This document shows, one piece after another, positions 32,856 through 42,093 of a stretch of DNA of 64,000 nt (positions within the stretch are counted from its first letter, which is position 1; every line of letters begins with the position of its first letter). Location of the stretch: positions 558,001 through 622,000 of the forward strand of contig NZ_CP017917.1 of NCBI RefSeq assembly GCF_002119525.1, written 5' to 3'. The DNA is from Vibrio syngnathi (GTDB taxonomy: Bacteria; Pseudomonadota; Gammaproteobacteria; Enterobacterales; Vibrionaceae). Both the position numbers and the translations under genes were made by a program. The notes beneath the pieces were generated by a model. It ran no database searches. It was not told the origin of the DNA and saw only the letters and a list, made by a program, of their open reading frames with translations.

Positions 32856-35800
32856 TCAATGCAATCATTCGCTGGTCTATTAGCAACCGCTTCTTAGTGT
32901 TGGTTACTACTGTAGCCATCGTATTTGGCGGCTTATACAGCGTTAAAAATACACCTGTCGATGCCATTCCTGATTTGTCAGATGTTCAGGTAATCATCAA
33001 AACCAGTTATCCGGGTCAAGCGCCTCAAGTGGTTGAGGACCAAGTAACGTATCCGCTCACAACGGCGATGTTAGCCGTGCCGGGAGCCGAAACGGTTCGT
33101 GGTTATTCGTTCTTTGGCGATTCCTACGTCTATATCATCTTCAATGATGATACTGATATGTATTGGGCGCGCTCTAGGGTATTGGAATACCTAAGCCAAG
33201 TAGCACCTAACTTGCCATCAAGTGCCAAGCCAACATTAGGGCCAGATGCAACCGGTGTGGGTTGGGTTTACAGCTATGTGTTGCAAGACAAAACTGGTAA
33301 GCACGACTTAGCAGAGCTTCGTAGCCTGCAAGACTGGTTCTTGAAATACGAGCTGCAAACCGTTGATGGTGTGTCTGAAGTCGCGACTGTCGGTGGCATG
33401 GTGAAGCAGTATCAAGTACAGATTGATCCTGCCAAATTACGTGCTTATGACTTAACGCTTCAGCAAGTCAATAAGGCGATCCAAGATGGCAACCAAGAAA
33501 CCGGTGCGTCAGTGGTTGAGATTGCTGAAGCGGAGCACATGGTTCGCACTACGGGTTACCTGACAAGCATTGAAGATATTCAATCACTACCGCTAAAAGT
33601 GACAGACAAAGGTACTCCTTTGCTATTGGGCGACATTGCAGATATTAACCTTGGACCACAAATGCGTCGTGGTATCTCTGAACTCAATGGTGAAGGCGAA
33701 GCGGTTGGCGGCGTTATCGTGATGCGCTTTGGTGAAAATGCCAGTGAAGTGATCGACTCGGTGAAATCCAAGCTCGCTGAACTGCAAGCTGGTTTACCCG
33801 ATGGCGTTGAAATTGTCGCGACTTATGACCGTTCGACTTTGATTGATTCAGCCGTTGAAAACCTTTGGAAGAAGCTGGCTGAAGAGTTCATCGTGGTTGC
33901 GATTGTGTGCGCGCTGTTCCTCTTCCATATTCGTTCATCATTGGTTATCGCGCTAAGTCTGCCTGTCGGTATCTTGGGTGCATTCATTGTGATGCATTGG
34001 CAGGGTATTAACGCCAACATCATGTCTCTTGGCGGTATCGCAATTGCGATTGGTGCCATGGTGGATGGCGCCATAGTGATGATCGAGAACGTTCATAAAC
34101 ACATTGAACGGACTCCGCTCACTGACAAAAACCGTTGGCAAGTGATTGGTAAGGCAGCAGAAGAAGTTGGCGCGCCGCTGTTCTTCTCTCTGATTATCAT
34201 TACCTTGAGTTTTGTGCCTGTGTTCGCGCTAGAAGGGCAAGAGGGCAAGATGTTCTCGCCACTTGCGTTTACCAAGACGTATGCAATGGCCGCTGCAGCC
34301 GGTTTGGCTATCACGCTTGTGCCTGTGCTAATGGGTTACTTCATTCGTGGCAACGTGCTACCTGAACACAAAAACCCAGTAAACCGCAGCCTAGTGGCGA
34401 TGTACAAGCCGCTTCTAAATCTCAGCCTAAAATATCCAAAGGTGATGATTGTTATCGCACTTGGCTTAATGGCGTCTGCTTATTACCCAACCAGTAAGCT
34501 TGGCAGCGAGTTCATCCCTCCTTTGGACGAAGGGGATTTGATGTACATGCCAACCACGTATCCGGGCATCTCAATAGGTAAGGCTCGCGAGTTGTTGCAA
34601 CAGACCAACAAGCTCATCAAAACCATCCCAGAAGTTGAAACCACATGGGGCAAAATTGGACGTGCGGAAACGGCGACCGATCCTGCGCCACTGACCATGA
34701 TTGAAACGGTTATTCAGCTAAAACCTCGCGATGAATGGCGTGACGGTGTCACTACGGAGTCGTTACGCAAAGAGTTCGATGATCTGATTCAGTTCCCGGG
34801 TTTGACTAACGCATGGGTCATGCCAATCAAGACTCGGATCGACATGCTAGCGACCGGTATTAAAACGCCAATCGGAATCAAGATAGCAGGGCCAGATCTG
34901 AGTGTTATTGAGGGTATCGGTTCTGAGCTTGAGCCAATCTTAAATGGTGTTAGCGGCACGGCTTCTGTTTACGCTGAACGTGTAGCCGGTGGTCGTTACG
35001 TCACGATAGACATTAAACGTCGCTCTGCTGCGCGATATGGCTTGAGCATTAAAGAAGTGCAACAGGTTATCTCGACTGCGGTTGGTGGCATGAACGTGGG
35101 CGAAACCGTTGAGGGGCTAGAGCGCTATCCAATCAATGTCCGTTACCCACAAAGCTATCGTGATTCTGTCGTTAAGCTGCAGAACCTGCCGTTAGTGACA
35201 CCAAATGGAGCGCGAATTGCTTTGTCTGATGTCGCGGATATTCGCTATGAAGATGGGCCACCAATGATTAAGACGGAGAACGCGCGTCCTAATGGCTGGG
35301 TGTTCGTTGACATCGAAGGGCGCGACCTTGGTTCTTATGTGGCAGAGGCGCAAAAAGTCGTTACAGATCAAATCGTCTTGCCTGCCGGATATTCACTGGC
35401 ATGGTCTGGTCAATACGAATACATGGAGCGCGCCAAAGAACGTTTAAGTGTCGTTGTGCCAATTACCATCGCCATCATCATGTTGTTGCTCTACCTCAGC
35501 TTCCGCCGTGTCGGTGAGGTGATGATGATTATGCTGACATTGCCACTCGCGATGGTTGGTGGCCTATGGCTGATGCATGTCCTCAATTACAACTTCTCGA
35601 TTGCGGTGGGTGTGGGCTTTATCGCCCTTGCCGGGGTAGCTGTTGAGATAGGCGTCATTATGTTGGTCTACCTAAACCAAGCATGGCACTACAAAAAATT
35701 GGATGCGGAGCAGAACCAGCAAGCACTTCAGAGTGAATACTTAACGGATGCGATTCGTGAGGGTGCCGGACTGCGTGTTCGCCCAGTGATGATGACAGTA

Positions 35801-35995
35801 CTTACGGTGATCATTGGCCTCATTCCAATTATGTATGGCGAGGGAACGGGCTCTGAAGTGATGCAGCGAATTGCTGCGCCAATGATAGGCGGAATGGCGT
35901 CTGCACTATTGCTTACCCTACTGGTGTTGCCTGCAATCTTTAAGCTCTGGAAACAGCGTGAGATCACGCACAGCCAAAACGAAACAAACAAATAA
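32852..35995 (+). CDS. cusA: CusA-like heavy-metal RND efflux pump (Cu/Ag)
   Basis: The 1,047-residue length is standard for heavy-metal RND pumps. Twelve transmembrane segments are visible in the usual 1+5+1+5 arrangement around two periplasmic loops. Motifs include DAIPDLSDVQVIIKTSYPG, GAMVDGAIVMIENVHKH and GEGTGSEVMQRIAAPMIGG. The segments LDEGDLMYMPTTYPGIS, ATDPAPLTMIET and MPIKTRIDMLATGIKTP carry Met residues in the regions that form the Cu(I)/Ag(I) Met relay of CusA, favouring copper/silver over zinc/cobalt. It uses the proton gradient to export metal through the adaptor and outer-membrane factor encoded just upstream. A terminator was not clearly seen before the cupredoxin gene 106 bp downstream. 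Confidence 0.92.
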   Translation: MINAIIRWSISNRFLVLVTTVAIVFGGLYSVKNTPVDAIPDLSDVQVIIKTSYPGQAPQVVEDQVTYPLTTAMLAVPGAETVRGYSFFGDSYVYIIFNDDTDMYWARSRVLEYLSQVAPNLPSSAKPTLGPDATGVGWVYSYVLQDKTGKHDLAELRSLQDWFLKYELQTVDGVSEVATVGGMVKQYQVQIDPAKLRAYDLTLQQVNKAIQDGNQETGASVVEIAEAEHMVRTTGYLTSIEDIQSLPLKVTDKGTPLLLGDIADINLGPQMRRGISELNGEGEAVGGVIVMRFGENASEVIDSVKSKLAELQAGLPDGVEIVATYDRSTLIDSAVENLWKKLAEEFIVVAIVCALFLFHIRSSLVIALSLPVGILGAFIVMHWQGINANIMSLGGIAIAIGAMVDGAIVMIENVHKHIERTPLTDKNRWQVIGKAAEEVGAPLFFSLIIITLSFVPVFALEGQEGKMFSPLAFTKTYAMAAAAGLAITLVPVLMGYFIRGNVLPEHKNPVNRSLVAMYKPLLNLSLKYPKVMIVIALGLMASAYYPTSKLGSEFIPPLDEGDLMYMPTTYPGISIGKARELLQQTNKLIKTIPEVETTWGKIGRAETATDPAPLTMIETVIQLKPRDEWRDGVTTESLRKEFDDLIQFPGLTNAWVMPIKTRIDMLATGIKTPIGIKIAGPDLSVIEGIGSELEPILNGVSGTASVYAERVAGGRYVTIDIKRRSAARYGLSIKEVQQVISTAVGGMNVGETVEGLERYPINVRYPQSYRDSVVKLQNLPLVTPNGARIALSDVADIRYEDGPPMIKTENARPNGWVFVDIEGRDLGSYVAEAQKVVTDQIVLPAGYSLAWSGQYEYMERAKERLSVVVPITIAIIMLLLYLSFRRVGEVMMIMLTLPLAMVGGLWLMHVLNYNFSIAVGVGFIALAGVAVEIGVIMLVYLNQAWHYKKLDAEQNQQALQSEYLTDAIREGAGLRVRPVMMTVLTVIIGLIPIMYGEGTGSEVMQRIAAPMIGGMASALLLTLLVLPAIFKLWKQREITHSQNETNK

Positions 35996-36101
35996 CGTAT
36001 TGATTATTAGCCCTTACTGACCAAAACAGAGTGGGTAAGGGCGTACCACACAAACATGTGAAACTAACAAATAAATAACTGAATTTATCTAAGGAACGAT
36101 C

Positions 36102-36686
36102 ATGAAAAAGACACTTATTGCGATTGCACTGACGTTAACTACTGCAACGGCTTTTGCTGAAATGGACCATTCAGCTGTTGACCATTCAAGTAAAGATCAT
36201 TCAGGCATGGATCACTCGATGATGAAGAGTGGAGAGATGGATCATTCAAAAATGGATCACAGCATGATGAAGGATGGAAAGATGGACCATTCGATGATGA
36301 ATATGGGAGGTATGTCTGAAGTGGGTATGCCTGCGACAGGCGCAAAGCCGGATAAAGTGGTTCATGTCCTACTAAGTGATGATATGAAAATCACATTCAA
36401 AAATAAGGTCGATATTGAGCCAAATGATGTAGTGCAGTTTGTTGTGATGAACACGGGTAAGATTGACCACGAATTCTCGATTGGTTCTGCCTCAGAGCAG
36501 CTAGAGCACCGTGAAATGATGAAAAACATGGGTAATCACGCTCATGACTCGGGTAGCACAGTTACGGTTAAGGCGGGTAAAGCGAAGCAATTGTTGTGGC
36601 ATTTCCATGGTGATAATAAAGTAGAGTTCGCGTGCAATATCCCTGGTCACGCTGAAGCGGGCATGGTGAAGTCGTTAACGCTATAA
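36102..36686 (+). CDS. Periplasmic cupredoxin with Met/Asp/His-rich repeat leader (CopI-like)
   Basis: The 194-residue protein has a signal peptide (LIAIALTLTTATAFA). Residues 20-70 form a repeat tract of MDHSxM units that can coordinate Cu(I). A cupredoxin domain then carries a type 1 copper set: His123 (IDHEFSIG), Cys178 (FACNIPGH), His183 and Met188. It is a good match to the CopI-type copper-tolerance proteins of marine and photosynthetic proteobacteria. It probably binds or oxidises periplasmic copper and hands it to the CusCBA-like pump. It follows cusA by 106 bp with AAGGAACG upstream, so it is likely part of the same regulon and perhaps the same transcript. Confidence 0.85.
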   Translation: MKKTLIAIALTLTTATAFAEMDHSAVDHSSKDHSGMDHSMMKSGEMDHSKMDHSMMKDGKMDHSMMNMGGMSEVGMPATGAKPDKVVHVLLSDDMKITFKNKVDIEPNDVVQFVVMNTGKIDHEFSIGSASEQLEHREMMKNMGNHAHDSGSTVTVKAGKAKQLLWHFHGDNKVEFACNIPGHAEAGMVKSLTL

Positions 36687-36797
36687 GGTGATACACAAGC
36701 CATATCTAGTTCAAAGGGATGAGTGCTAGGTATGGCTATCTTGTTTTAGTGCTATTTAGGTATTAGCTTAAAAGACTATAGGAATAGGAGTTTAAGG

Positions 36798-37283
36798 ATG
36801 AATAAGACAGTTCTAGTACTTGCAGTAACAGGTGCTTTAATAACGTGGTCGACCCACAGCATTGCTGCTAAACCTGAGTGGGCTGGTAAAGGTAAGCCCG
36901 ATTTAGAAGAAGTGAAAACGTTCGCTGAGGCTAAAAAAGTTGAAGGCGAAATTGATGATCGTGAGAAGCCGCTTGATTCAATGGTCGAAGAGAAAAATAA
37001 GAAAGCGAAAAAAAGTAAGAACAAAAAAGATAAGCAGAAACTAGATAAAGAACTCGACGATTTGGAAGACGAGAAAGAAGCTCTCGAAGAGAGTAAAGAG
37101 AAGCTTAAAGATAAGAAAGAAAAGCTTGAAGATGATATAGATAATGACGAAGAAAAGTCGGGATTAGAAAAGCAGAAAGACAAGAAAGCGGAACAAGAGC
37201 GTAAAGAAGAAGGAAAAGGGTCAGAGAAAGGCCAACAGCAGCGTGAAGAAAACAGCAAAAAGTGGTGGAACTTCTGGGAGTAA
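36798..37283 (+). CDS. Secreted Lys/Glu-rich coiled-coil protein of unknown function
   Basis: The 161-residue protein has a signal peptide (TVLVLAVTGALITWSTHSIAA), then a charged sequence made almost wholly of Lys, Glu and Asp (residues 45-150). Heptad-like runs (KLDKELDDLEDEKEALEESK) predict a long single helix or coiled coil. It ends in an aromatic tip (KKWWNFWE). AGGAG precedes the ATG. No enzyme motif is present. The opposite strand is open over the same stretch only because of the biased composition. Similar low-complexity periplasmic proteins are common in vibrios as hypothetical genes. Whether it belongs to the copper regulon is unknown; it lies 111 bp downstream of the cupredoxin gene. 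Confidence 0.65.
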   Translation: MNKTVLVLAVTGALITWSTHSIAAKPEWAGKGKPDLEEVKTFAEAKKVEGEIDDREKPLDSMVEEKNKKAKKSKNKKDKQKLDKELDDLEDEKEALEESKEKLKDKKEKLEDDIDNDEEKSGLEKQKDKKAEQERKEEGKGSEKGQQQREENSKKWWNFWE

Positions 37284-37444
37284 TGCGAGGGCGTTACATC
37301 ACCAATTCATTTCAACCAATCAGCACAGCTTTGTGTGACCGCTAAGTCATTGGTTAAACATTGTGACCAGTTAAAGATAAGTCTCAACCTGTTCAGGAAT
37401 ACATGAACTAACTTGTATTGGCTGAGGCTTATCTGTAGTTAGAA

Positions 37445-37702
37445 TCACTGTAGCAAGATAGAAGTTTCAAGCAGGTGGTGTGCTTCGCCGCTCAGGTGCG
37501 GTAGCTCTGCCATGATCTTTTTAAACTTGTCATCGATTGACTCTGCTTCATTCAGCGATCGAAAAGCCAGTACAGCCTGTTCAGGCTCGCTGTTCACATA
37601 ACCTTTCAATGTATCTAGCTGAATTTTATTGGCATTTTCAACTTTTGTTAGCGCGACATTAATTGCTTCGATGTTTATTGTTAACTCATTGCTTTTAAAC
37701 AT
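37445..37702 (-). CDS. Small helical hypothetical protein (85 residues)
   Basis: The sequence reads as two or three amphipathic helices (INIEAINVALTKVENANKIQ, PEQAVLAFRSLNEAES, DDKFKKIMAELPHL) ending HHLLETSILLQ. There is no signal peptide or transmembrane segment. It stands alone on the minus strand between the copper region and the tRNA genes. Normal codon use and an ATG start support a real gene, but no family is recognised and the upstream ribosome site is weak. Confidence 0.55.
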   Translation of the reverse strand: MFKSNELTINIEAINVALTKVENANKIQLDTLKGYVNSEPEQAVLAFRSLNEAESIDDKFKKIMAELPHLSGEAHHLLETSILLQ

Positions 37703-38033
37703 TTTTTATTATTTATGGGTTGTTGCTAATGCGCGCACATTAACACAACTGATTTTTCGGATATTGACCAAGATTATTAAATTGGAACAATTTTGAAAAT
37801 CATTGAAAGTTGATCTGTAATGTGTAATGTGTAATGGGCAAGGTGTCAGAAATACGAAGCGATTTAAGGAGTTAATAGCTCTGGTTAGTCAATCAGCGTT
37901 GATTCGTCAATCCAAGCTTAAACAAAATAAGTTTAATCAGTATAGATTTAATGACTATGGATTTAGCAAACGGAGAAAGTTTTTGAATAGGGTATTGCTG
38001 GAAGAAAGCACGTCATGGAGCGTAAGAAGAAGT
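37703..38033. other. Intergenic region with short heptamer repeat and tRNA 3' vestige
   Basis: Three tandem copies of TAATGTG/TAATGGG lie at 37818-37838. At 38015-38022, the bases TGGAGCGT repeat the 3' end of the tRNA-Gly gene that starts at 38034 (minus strand), suggesting a remnant of a further tandem copy. No gene is supported. Confidence 0.45.
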
Positions 38034-38108
<75 letters not shown>

Positions 38109-38146
38109 ACACTGTCTTAAGAGTAAGACTGAGGCATCAAGAAGAC

Positions 38147-38221
<75 letters not shown>

Positions 38222-38744
38222 ACATCGTCTTAACGAGAGTGATAATGCCACATCTAACTGAAAACGAAACCTTTTTCTTTCATTTTTATTCTAAGTGCTC
38301 GCATAACCACCACACCGCTAGTTTTTCAATCATGTTCGGCGTTTTCAGAGCGAATAAAATGTGACTAAACTCTCGCTAAACGGAGGGCGAGAAACAATGG
38401 AAAATCCCCCGCTATTTCTGTGACAAATTCGGTTTGATTTATAAACCAGTTTGTTGGTGTTAGCTTGTCATAAAACCCATACAAATTAAGGAATTTGGAG
38501 TGTTAACATAAACTGATTTTTAATCGTGTTTTGGCGTCCATTAATAACAATATGGATGCATAAATTTAACTTACCAACCAGTCGAAGTATTCAGGAAACT
38601 AATCCCAAATGAGTAGAGTTATACGTACCTTTAAGCGTTCGAAGAAAAAAGTAACGAGTTGAGTTGATAATTTACGCAAAAGTCTCGTCAATCCGTCTAT
38701 CGTTTGGTACATTTGCCGCACATTTTGTCTCCCCTAAAATACCC
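38222..38744. other. Intergenic region between tRNA-Gly genes and the ThrE-like gene
   Basis: The right end of this stretch is open in frame back to a TTG at 38664. The rest shows no gene. The tRNA promoter should lie just above 38222 on the minus strand, but no unambiguous boxes were assigned. One short dyad, CTCGC/GCGAG, lies near 38373-38392. Confidence 0.35.
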
Positions 38745-39908
38745 ATGCCTTCTCAGTTCCGAATTAACAAAATTGTTGAAATTGGTGACACTCTTCACCG
38801 CAGTGGTTGTGCTCCTTACAAGCTAGAGAAATACACTCAATTCTATGCAAAAAAGCATGGTGTTGATGTGATGATCCAAGCTACGCCAACTGCGATTAAC
38901 TATCAATTTCCAGACGATAACAACGCCGTTATTCTTAAGCGTCTAAAGCCTGCGTCAATTAACCTGAGTTTGTTGGCCAATACGATCATTCGTATTAACC
39001 AGCCAAGCAGTGAGCCTGTACCAGAGCCTGTCGGTTACTCTAAATTTGTGACGGCACTTGCCAATATGGGTATTCCGCCTGCGTATTTGATGCTGGTGGG
39101 CAGTACGTTGGAAGCGGTGGGTTTTTCTGCGTTATTGGGTTTGATGGTTTGGGTCTGTCAGCAAGTCCTTCATTCACGTCGCGCTATCGCAGTTGAATTC
39201 ATCTCGGCATTGTTAACGGGTATCTTTGTAGCGTTTTTGGCGAGCACAGGGTTGCCGATACCAGTGTGGGCGTTGTGTATCGCCTCGATCGTCTTGTTTG
39301 TCCCCGGGTTATCCATAGCCAACGCACTAGAATGTTTGGCGTTTAATGATCTCGTCTCTGGTACCAGTTTGTTAGGGCAGAGCGCATTAACCCTGATAAA
39401 GCTGTTTGTCGGGATTATCATGGGTCTTAATATTGGTGAAGCGATATGGGGACAAGCGGTCTCCATCGACTATACCAATGCGGTACCGATGTGGATGCAC
39501 ATATCTGGTTTGGTTTTGATCTCGGTGTCTATCGGTGTGATGTTCAATGCGCGTCCTAAAGACATCTTACTTGGCTTGCCAGTGGCGGTTCTGGGTATGT
39601 GGGGGCCGTTCTATCTAGGCTTTGATAGTGGTTGGGTGGTAGGTACATGGGTAACCACCGTTTTGATTACTTTATACGGGACTTGGATTGCTAAGAAGAT
39701 GGAGCTAACGGGCTCTATTTATATCGTGCAAGGGATCATCATTTTGGTTCCGGGTAGCCGAGTATTAGTAAGTGCCAGCCAGTCGGTGTTTGAACAATCG
39801 ATTTTGCCTATTCCGAGTATTGGTTTATCGGCGTTATTCATGTTCTCTGCAATCGTGGCTGGGCAAATCACCGCTTACTCGATTTACTCACCAAAAGTCG
39901 AACGTTAA
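38745..39908 (+). CDS. Threonine/serine exporter family protein (ThrE/YjjP-YjjB fusion type)
   Basis: The 387-residue protein begins with a soluble domain (IVEIGDTLHRSGCAPYKLEKY to PASINLSLLANTIIRIN), as in YjjP/ThrE. Ten or so hydrophobic segments follow; the C-terminal set (GMWGPFYLGFDSGWVVGTW, IYIVQGIIILVPGSRVLVSAS) matches the YjjB-like half with its PGS motif. E. coli encodes these as two proteins; here they are one. Family members export small amino or dicarboxylic acids. ATG 38745 places the start at the conserved domain, but no clear ribosome site precedes it; the frame is open to a TTG at 38664, which would add 27 residues. Confidence 0.78.
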   Translation: MPSQFRINKIVEIGDTLHRSGCAPYKLEKYTQFYAKKHGVDVMIQATPTAINYQFPDDNNAVILKRLKPASINLSLLANTIIRINQPSSEPVPEPVGYSKFVTALANMGIPPAYLMLVGSTLEAVGFSALLGLMVWVCQQVLHSRRAIAVEFISALLTGIFVAFLASTGLPIPVWALCIASIVLFVPGLSIANALECLAFNDLVSGTSLLGQSALTLIKLFVGIIMGLNIGEAIWGQAVSIDYTNAVPMWMHISGLVLISVSIGVMFNARPKDILLGLPVAVLGMWGPFYLGFDSGWVVGTWVTTVLITLYGTWIAKKMELTGSIYIVQGIIILVPGSRVLVSASQSVFEQSILPIPSIGLSALFMFSAIVAGQITAYSIYSPKVER

Positions 39909-39934
39909 GCTGTTCTGCTTCTCAAATTTTTAAA

Positions 39935-39968
39935 CAAACACAGCTTAACGGCTGTGTTTGTTCGTTTT
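39935..39968 (+). terminator. Terminator after the ThrE-like gene
   Basis: A perfect 10-bp stem (CAAACACAGC / GCTGTGTTTG) with a 6-nt loop is followed by TTCGTTTT. Confidence 0.82.
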
Positions 39969-40087
39969 AGGTACTGATCTTTTTTACGACAATTAGCTCT
40001 GTGTAAAACTTGTTAGATTTATGCTCGCTAAGCCTGACAAGAGTCATTAAAATGGGGACAAATTCTATTTAAATGAAGTCTTAACGT

Positions 40088-40426
40088 ATGTCTTTACCTC
40101 CTTGCCCGCAATGCCAATCTGAATATGTCTACCCAGACCAAAACAACCTAATCTGCCCTGAGTGTGCCTATGAATGGAATCCAGAAGAAGAGCGTTTAGA
40201 AAGAGAAGCCGCGCGTGTTAAGGACGTGAATGGCGTTGTATTGGAAAGTGGCGATAAAGTTACCTTCATTAAAGATCTAAAAATTAAAGGCAGTTCTTCT
40301 GTACTGAAAATCGGTACTAAAGCCGTAATCAGACGAATCAATGAAGGCAAAGATCACCAGTTAGATTGCAAGCTTGATGGTGGCGGTGAAATGCTTGTTA
40401 CGGCGAAGTACGTTAAGAAGCAGTAG
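40088..40426 (+). CDS. yjdM: YjdM/PhnA-family zinc-ribbon protein
   Basis: The 112-residue protein starts with a zinc ribbon (CPQCQSEYVYPDQNNLICPEC), then the PhnA-like domain with VKDVNGVVLESGDKVTF, IKDLKIKGSSSVLKIGT and DCKLDGGGEMLVTAKYVKK. These are conserved across YjdM proteins. The name PhnA is historical; the protein does not encode phosphonoacetate hydrolase activity and its true role is unclear. It is a small single gene followed by a GNAT enzyme 44 bp later. Confidence 0.92.
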   Translation: MSLPPCPQCQSEYVYPDQNNLICPECAYEWNPEEERLEREAARVKDVNGVVLESGDKVTFIKDLKIKGSSSVLKIGTKAVIRRINEGKDHQLDCKLDGGGEMLVTAKYVKKQ

Positions 40427-40470
40427 TCGAGCGTTGGCTATATAGTTCATTGATTATTGTTGGAGATATT

Positions 40471-40902
40471 TTGAAGTATTCGACAAGACCCGCTCAGTCA
40501 TCAGATTATGAATTTCTGTTCGAGCTAAAAAAGGCGGCTGAATTTGAGCCAATCAAGGCTGTTTTTGGCTGGGATGAACAAGTTCAACGAGATATACATG
40601 CCGAAGAGTGGGCTGAAGAACGGCCCGAGATCATTGAATATCACGGCAAAGCGATTGGTAGTGTTTTGTTGCAAGATAAAGGCGACCACTTCTATTTCTG
40701 CCGATTCTTTTTGCTGCCTGAGTATCATGGAAAGGGAATTGGTAGCCAAGTACTGAAAGACTTCTTAACTAAGGCTGACAGCCTCAATAAACGCGTCGAA
40801 CTTTGTTACCTACAAGGTAATCGAGTTGGGGAGTTGTACTTGAGATTTGGGTTTGTAATCACCTCGCAGAACGATCAGTTTGTTTATATGTGGCGTCAGT
40901 AA
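40471..40902 (+). CDS. GNAT-family N-acetyltransferase
   Basis: The 143-residue protein shows the GNAT order: N-terminal YSTRPAQSSDYEFLFELKK, the beta4 strand FYFCRFFLLPEYHGKGIGSQVL with the acetyl-CoA pyrophosphate loop (HGKGIGS; R/Q-x-x-G-x-G/A), and the C-terminal ELYLRFGFVITSQNDQFVYMWR. The acceptor is unknown. The TTG at 40471 is preferred because GGAG lies five bases upstream and the family normally begins near the KYSTRPA strand; an in-frame TTG at 40450 lacks a ribosome site. Confidence 0.8.
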   Translation: MKYSTRPAQSSDYEFLFELKKAAEFEPIKAVFGWDEQVQRDIHAEEWAEERPEIIEYHGKAIGSVLLQDKGDHFYFCRFFLLPEYHGKGIGSQVLKDFLTKADSLNKRVELCYLQGNRVGELYLRFGFVITSQNDQFVYMWRQ

Positions 40903-40924
40903 TTTCAAGCGTTAGTTATAACCT

Positions 40925-40950
40925 CAACGGCACAATGTGCCGTTGTGTTG
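40925..40950. terminator. Hairpin between convergent genes
   Basis: CAACGGCACA pairs with TGTGCCGTTG (10 bp) with almost no spacer, so the real loop is formed by opening the top pairs. It lies between the convergent GNAT and ADP-ribosylglycohydrolase genes. The T-tract is interrupted. Confidence 0.55.
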
Positions 40951-40956
40951 TAATCG

Positions 40957-41901
40957 TCACTCAATAGGCAAAGACAATACACTGCCATTGAGTTCGACTT
41001 GTTTTAGCCATTCGGTTGGAATTCCGTCATCTTCATCGTAGAAACACGCCGCTAATACCGCGCCAATTACAATCGCTCGACCGCAGCTGTCACCACCACA
41101 TAAGATGTTGTCGCGAATGCCTTGTTGATAACTCTGAGCACCTGAAATGATGCGAATCAGCAAGGGAAATGCGGCACTCAGTTCACAATGCAATCCGAAC
41201 TTCTTCGCGGCATCTGTAATCGAAAGCTCAGGATTAGCCAGTGCTTCGTCGATTTGATCGTGTATAAACTTGCTACAAGTTTGTCGCACCATTTCTACCG
41301 ATTGCAGTGGCGAGTTGCCTTGAATTGCCGCTTGAACCAATAGGGTGATGGCTTGCGCCCATTCCACGGCTTTGTCGTTATTGTTGGTCACTCGTACCGC
41401 ACTCTCTACCATGGCTGGCAAAGTGTGAGACGTGTAAGTACAGGCTACTAATGGAATGATCTTTGAAACTGCGGGGAGCTGCGTGTCATCTGCGCCACAG
41501 GCAGTAATCGGGGCGTCCTCTAGTTCTAATTGATGGATATTCAGCAAGCTCATGCGCGTCGCTTTATCAATGTAGCCTTGCCAACTGCCGCCAAAATCAA
41601 ACCAGTTGCGGAAATGTTGAATATAGCTCGCTTCATCGTATTTTTGGTTGTCGACTAAACTATCGACCATAGCCAATAACTGAGCTCCGTATTGCGATTG
41701 ATCGCCAGCGGTTTTTCCTTGGTGCGCAAAGTAGCCCTTGTCTTGATAATCGAACTGATTCGGTGAGCGAAATTCTGGCTCGAAACCAGCTACGTGTAAG
41801 ATCCTCTCTTGGTCATACAGCCAGTGCAACCCCATGGAAGCGGCGTCTCCAACCAATGCGCCGACAACGGCGTAAAAAGCTCGTTCTTTATGATTGTCCA
41901 T
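40957..41901 (-). CDS. ADP-ribosylglycohydrolase-family (J1-crystallin-like) protein
   Basis: The 314-residue protein is all-helical. The N-terminal signature AVVGALVGDAASMGLHWLYD and the C-terminal LCGGDSCGRAIVIGAVLAACF fit the DraG/ADPRH fold. In active hydrolases the second segment reads GGDxDT, with two Asp ligands for the binuclear metal centre; here it is GGDSCGR, so the second Asp is Cys. That pattern is seen in the J1-crystallin-like branch, whose enzymatic role is uncertain. It could hydrolyse an ADP-ribose-like bond with an altered metal site or have another function. It is monocistronic and separate from the amino-acid importer below it. Confidence 0.8.
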   Translation of the reverse strand: MDNHKERAFYAVVGALVGDAASMGLHWLYDQERILHVAGFEPEFRSPNQFDYQDKGYFAHQGKTAGDQSQYGAQLLAMVDSLVDNQKYDEASYIQHFRNWFDFGGSWQGYIDKATRMSLLNIHQLELEDAPITACGADDTQLPAVSKIIPLVACTYTSHTLPAMVESAVRVTNNNDKAVEWAQAITLLVQAAIQGNSPLQSVEMVRQTCSKFIHDQIDEALANPELSITDAAKKFGLHCELSAAFPLLIRIISGAQSYQQGIRDNILCGGDSCGRAIVIGAVLAACFYDEDDGIPTEWLKQVELNGSVLSLPIE

Positions 41902-42093
41902 GTTGAGTGATGTCCTTGAGAAGAATCAACGTAGTTCGATACGTTAAGTATAGTGATTAGACGAGTATTTCGCTGTGTTTCTAAGAAGAAATATGAAGGG
42001 ATAAATCCCGATTGGTCAATAGCTTAAACCAATCAGGTGAACTTGATAAGGGAAAGGAATGGTCGGGCGAGTCGGTACTATTAATTAATGACG

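Noticed and set aside
36776..37258. Long minus-strand frame (160 residues, Ser/Leu/Phe-rich)
   Set aside because: It mirrors the Lys/Glu-rich gene on the plus strand; the composition is the expected complement of AAG/GAA codons.
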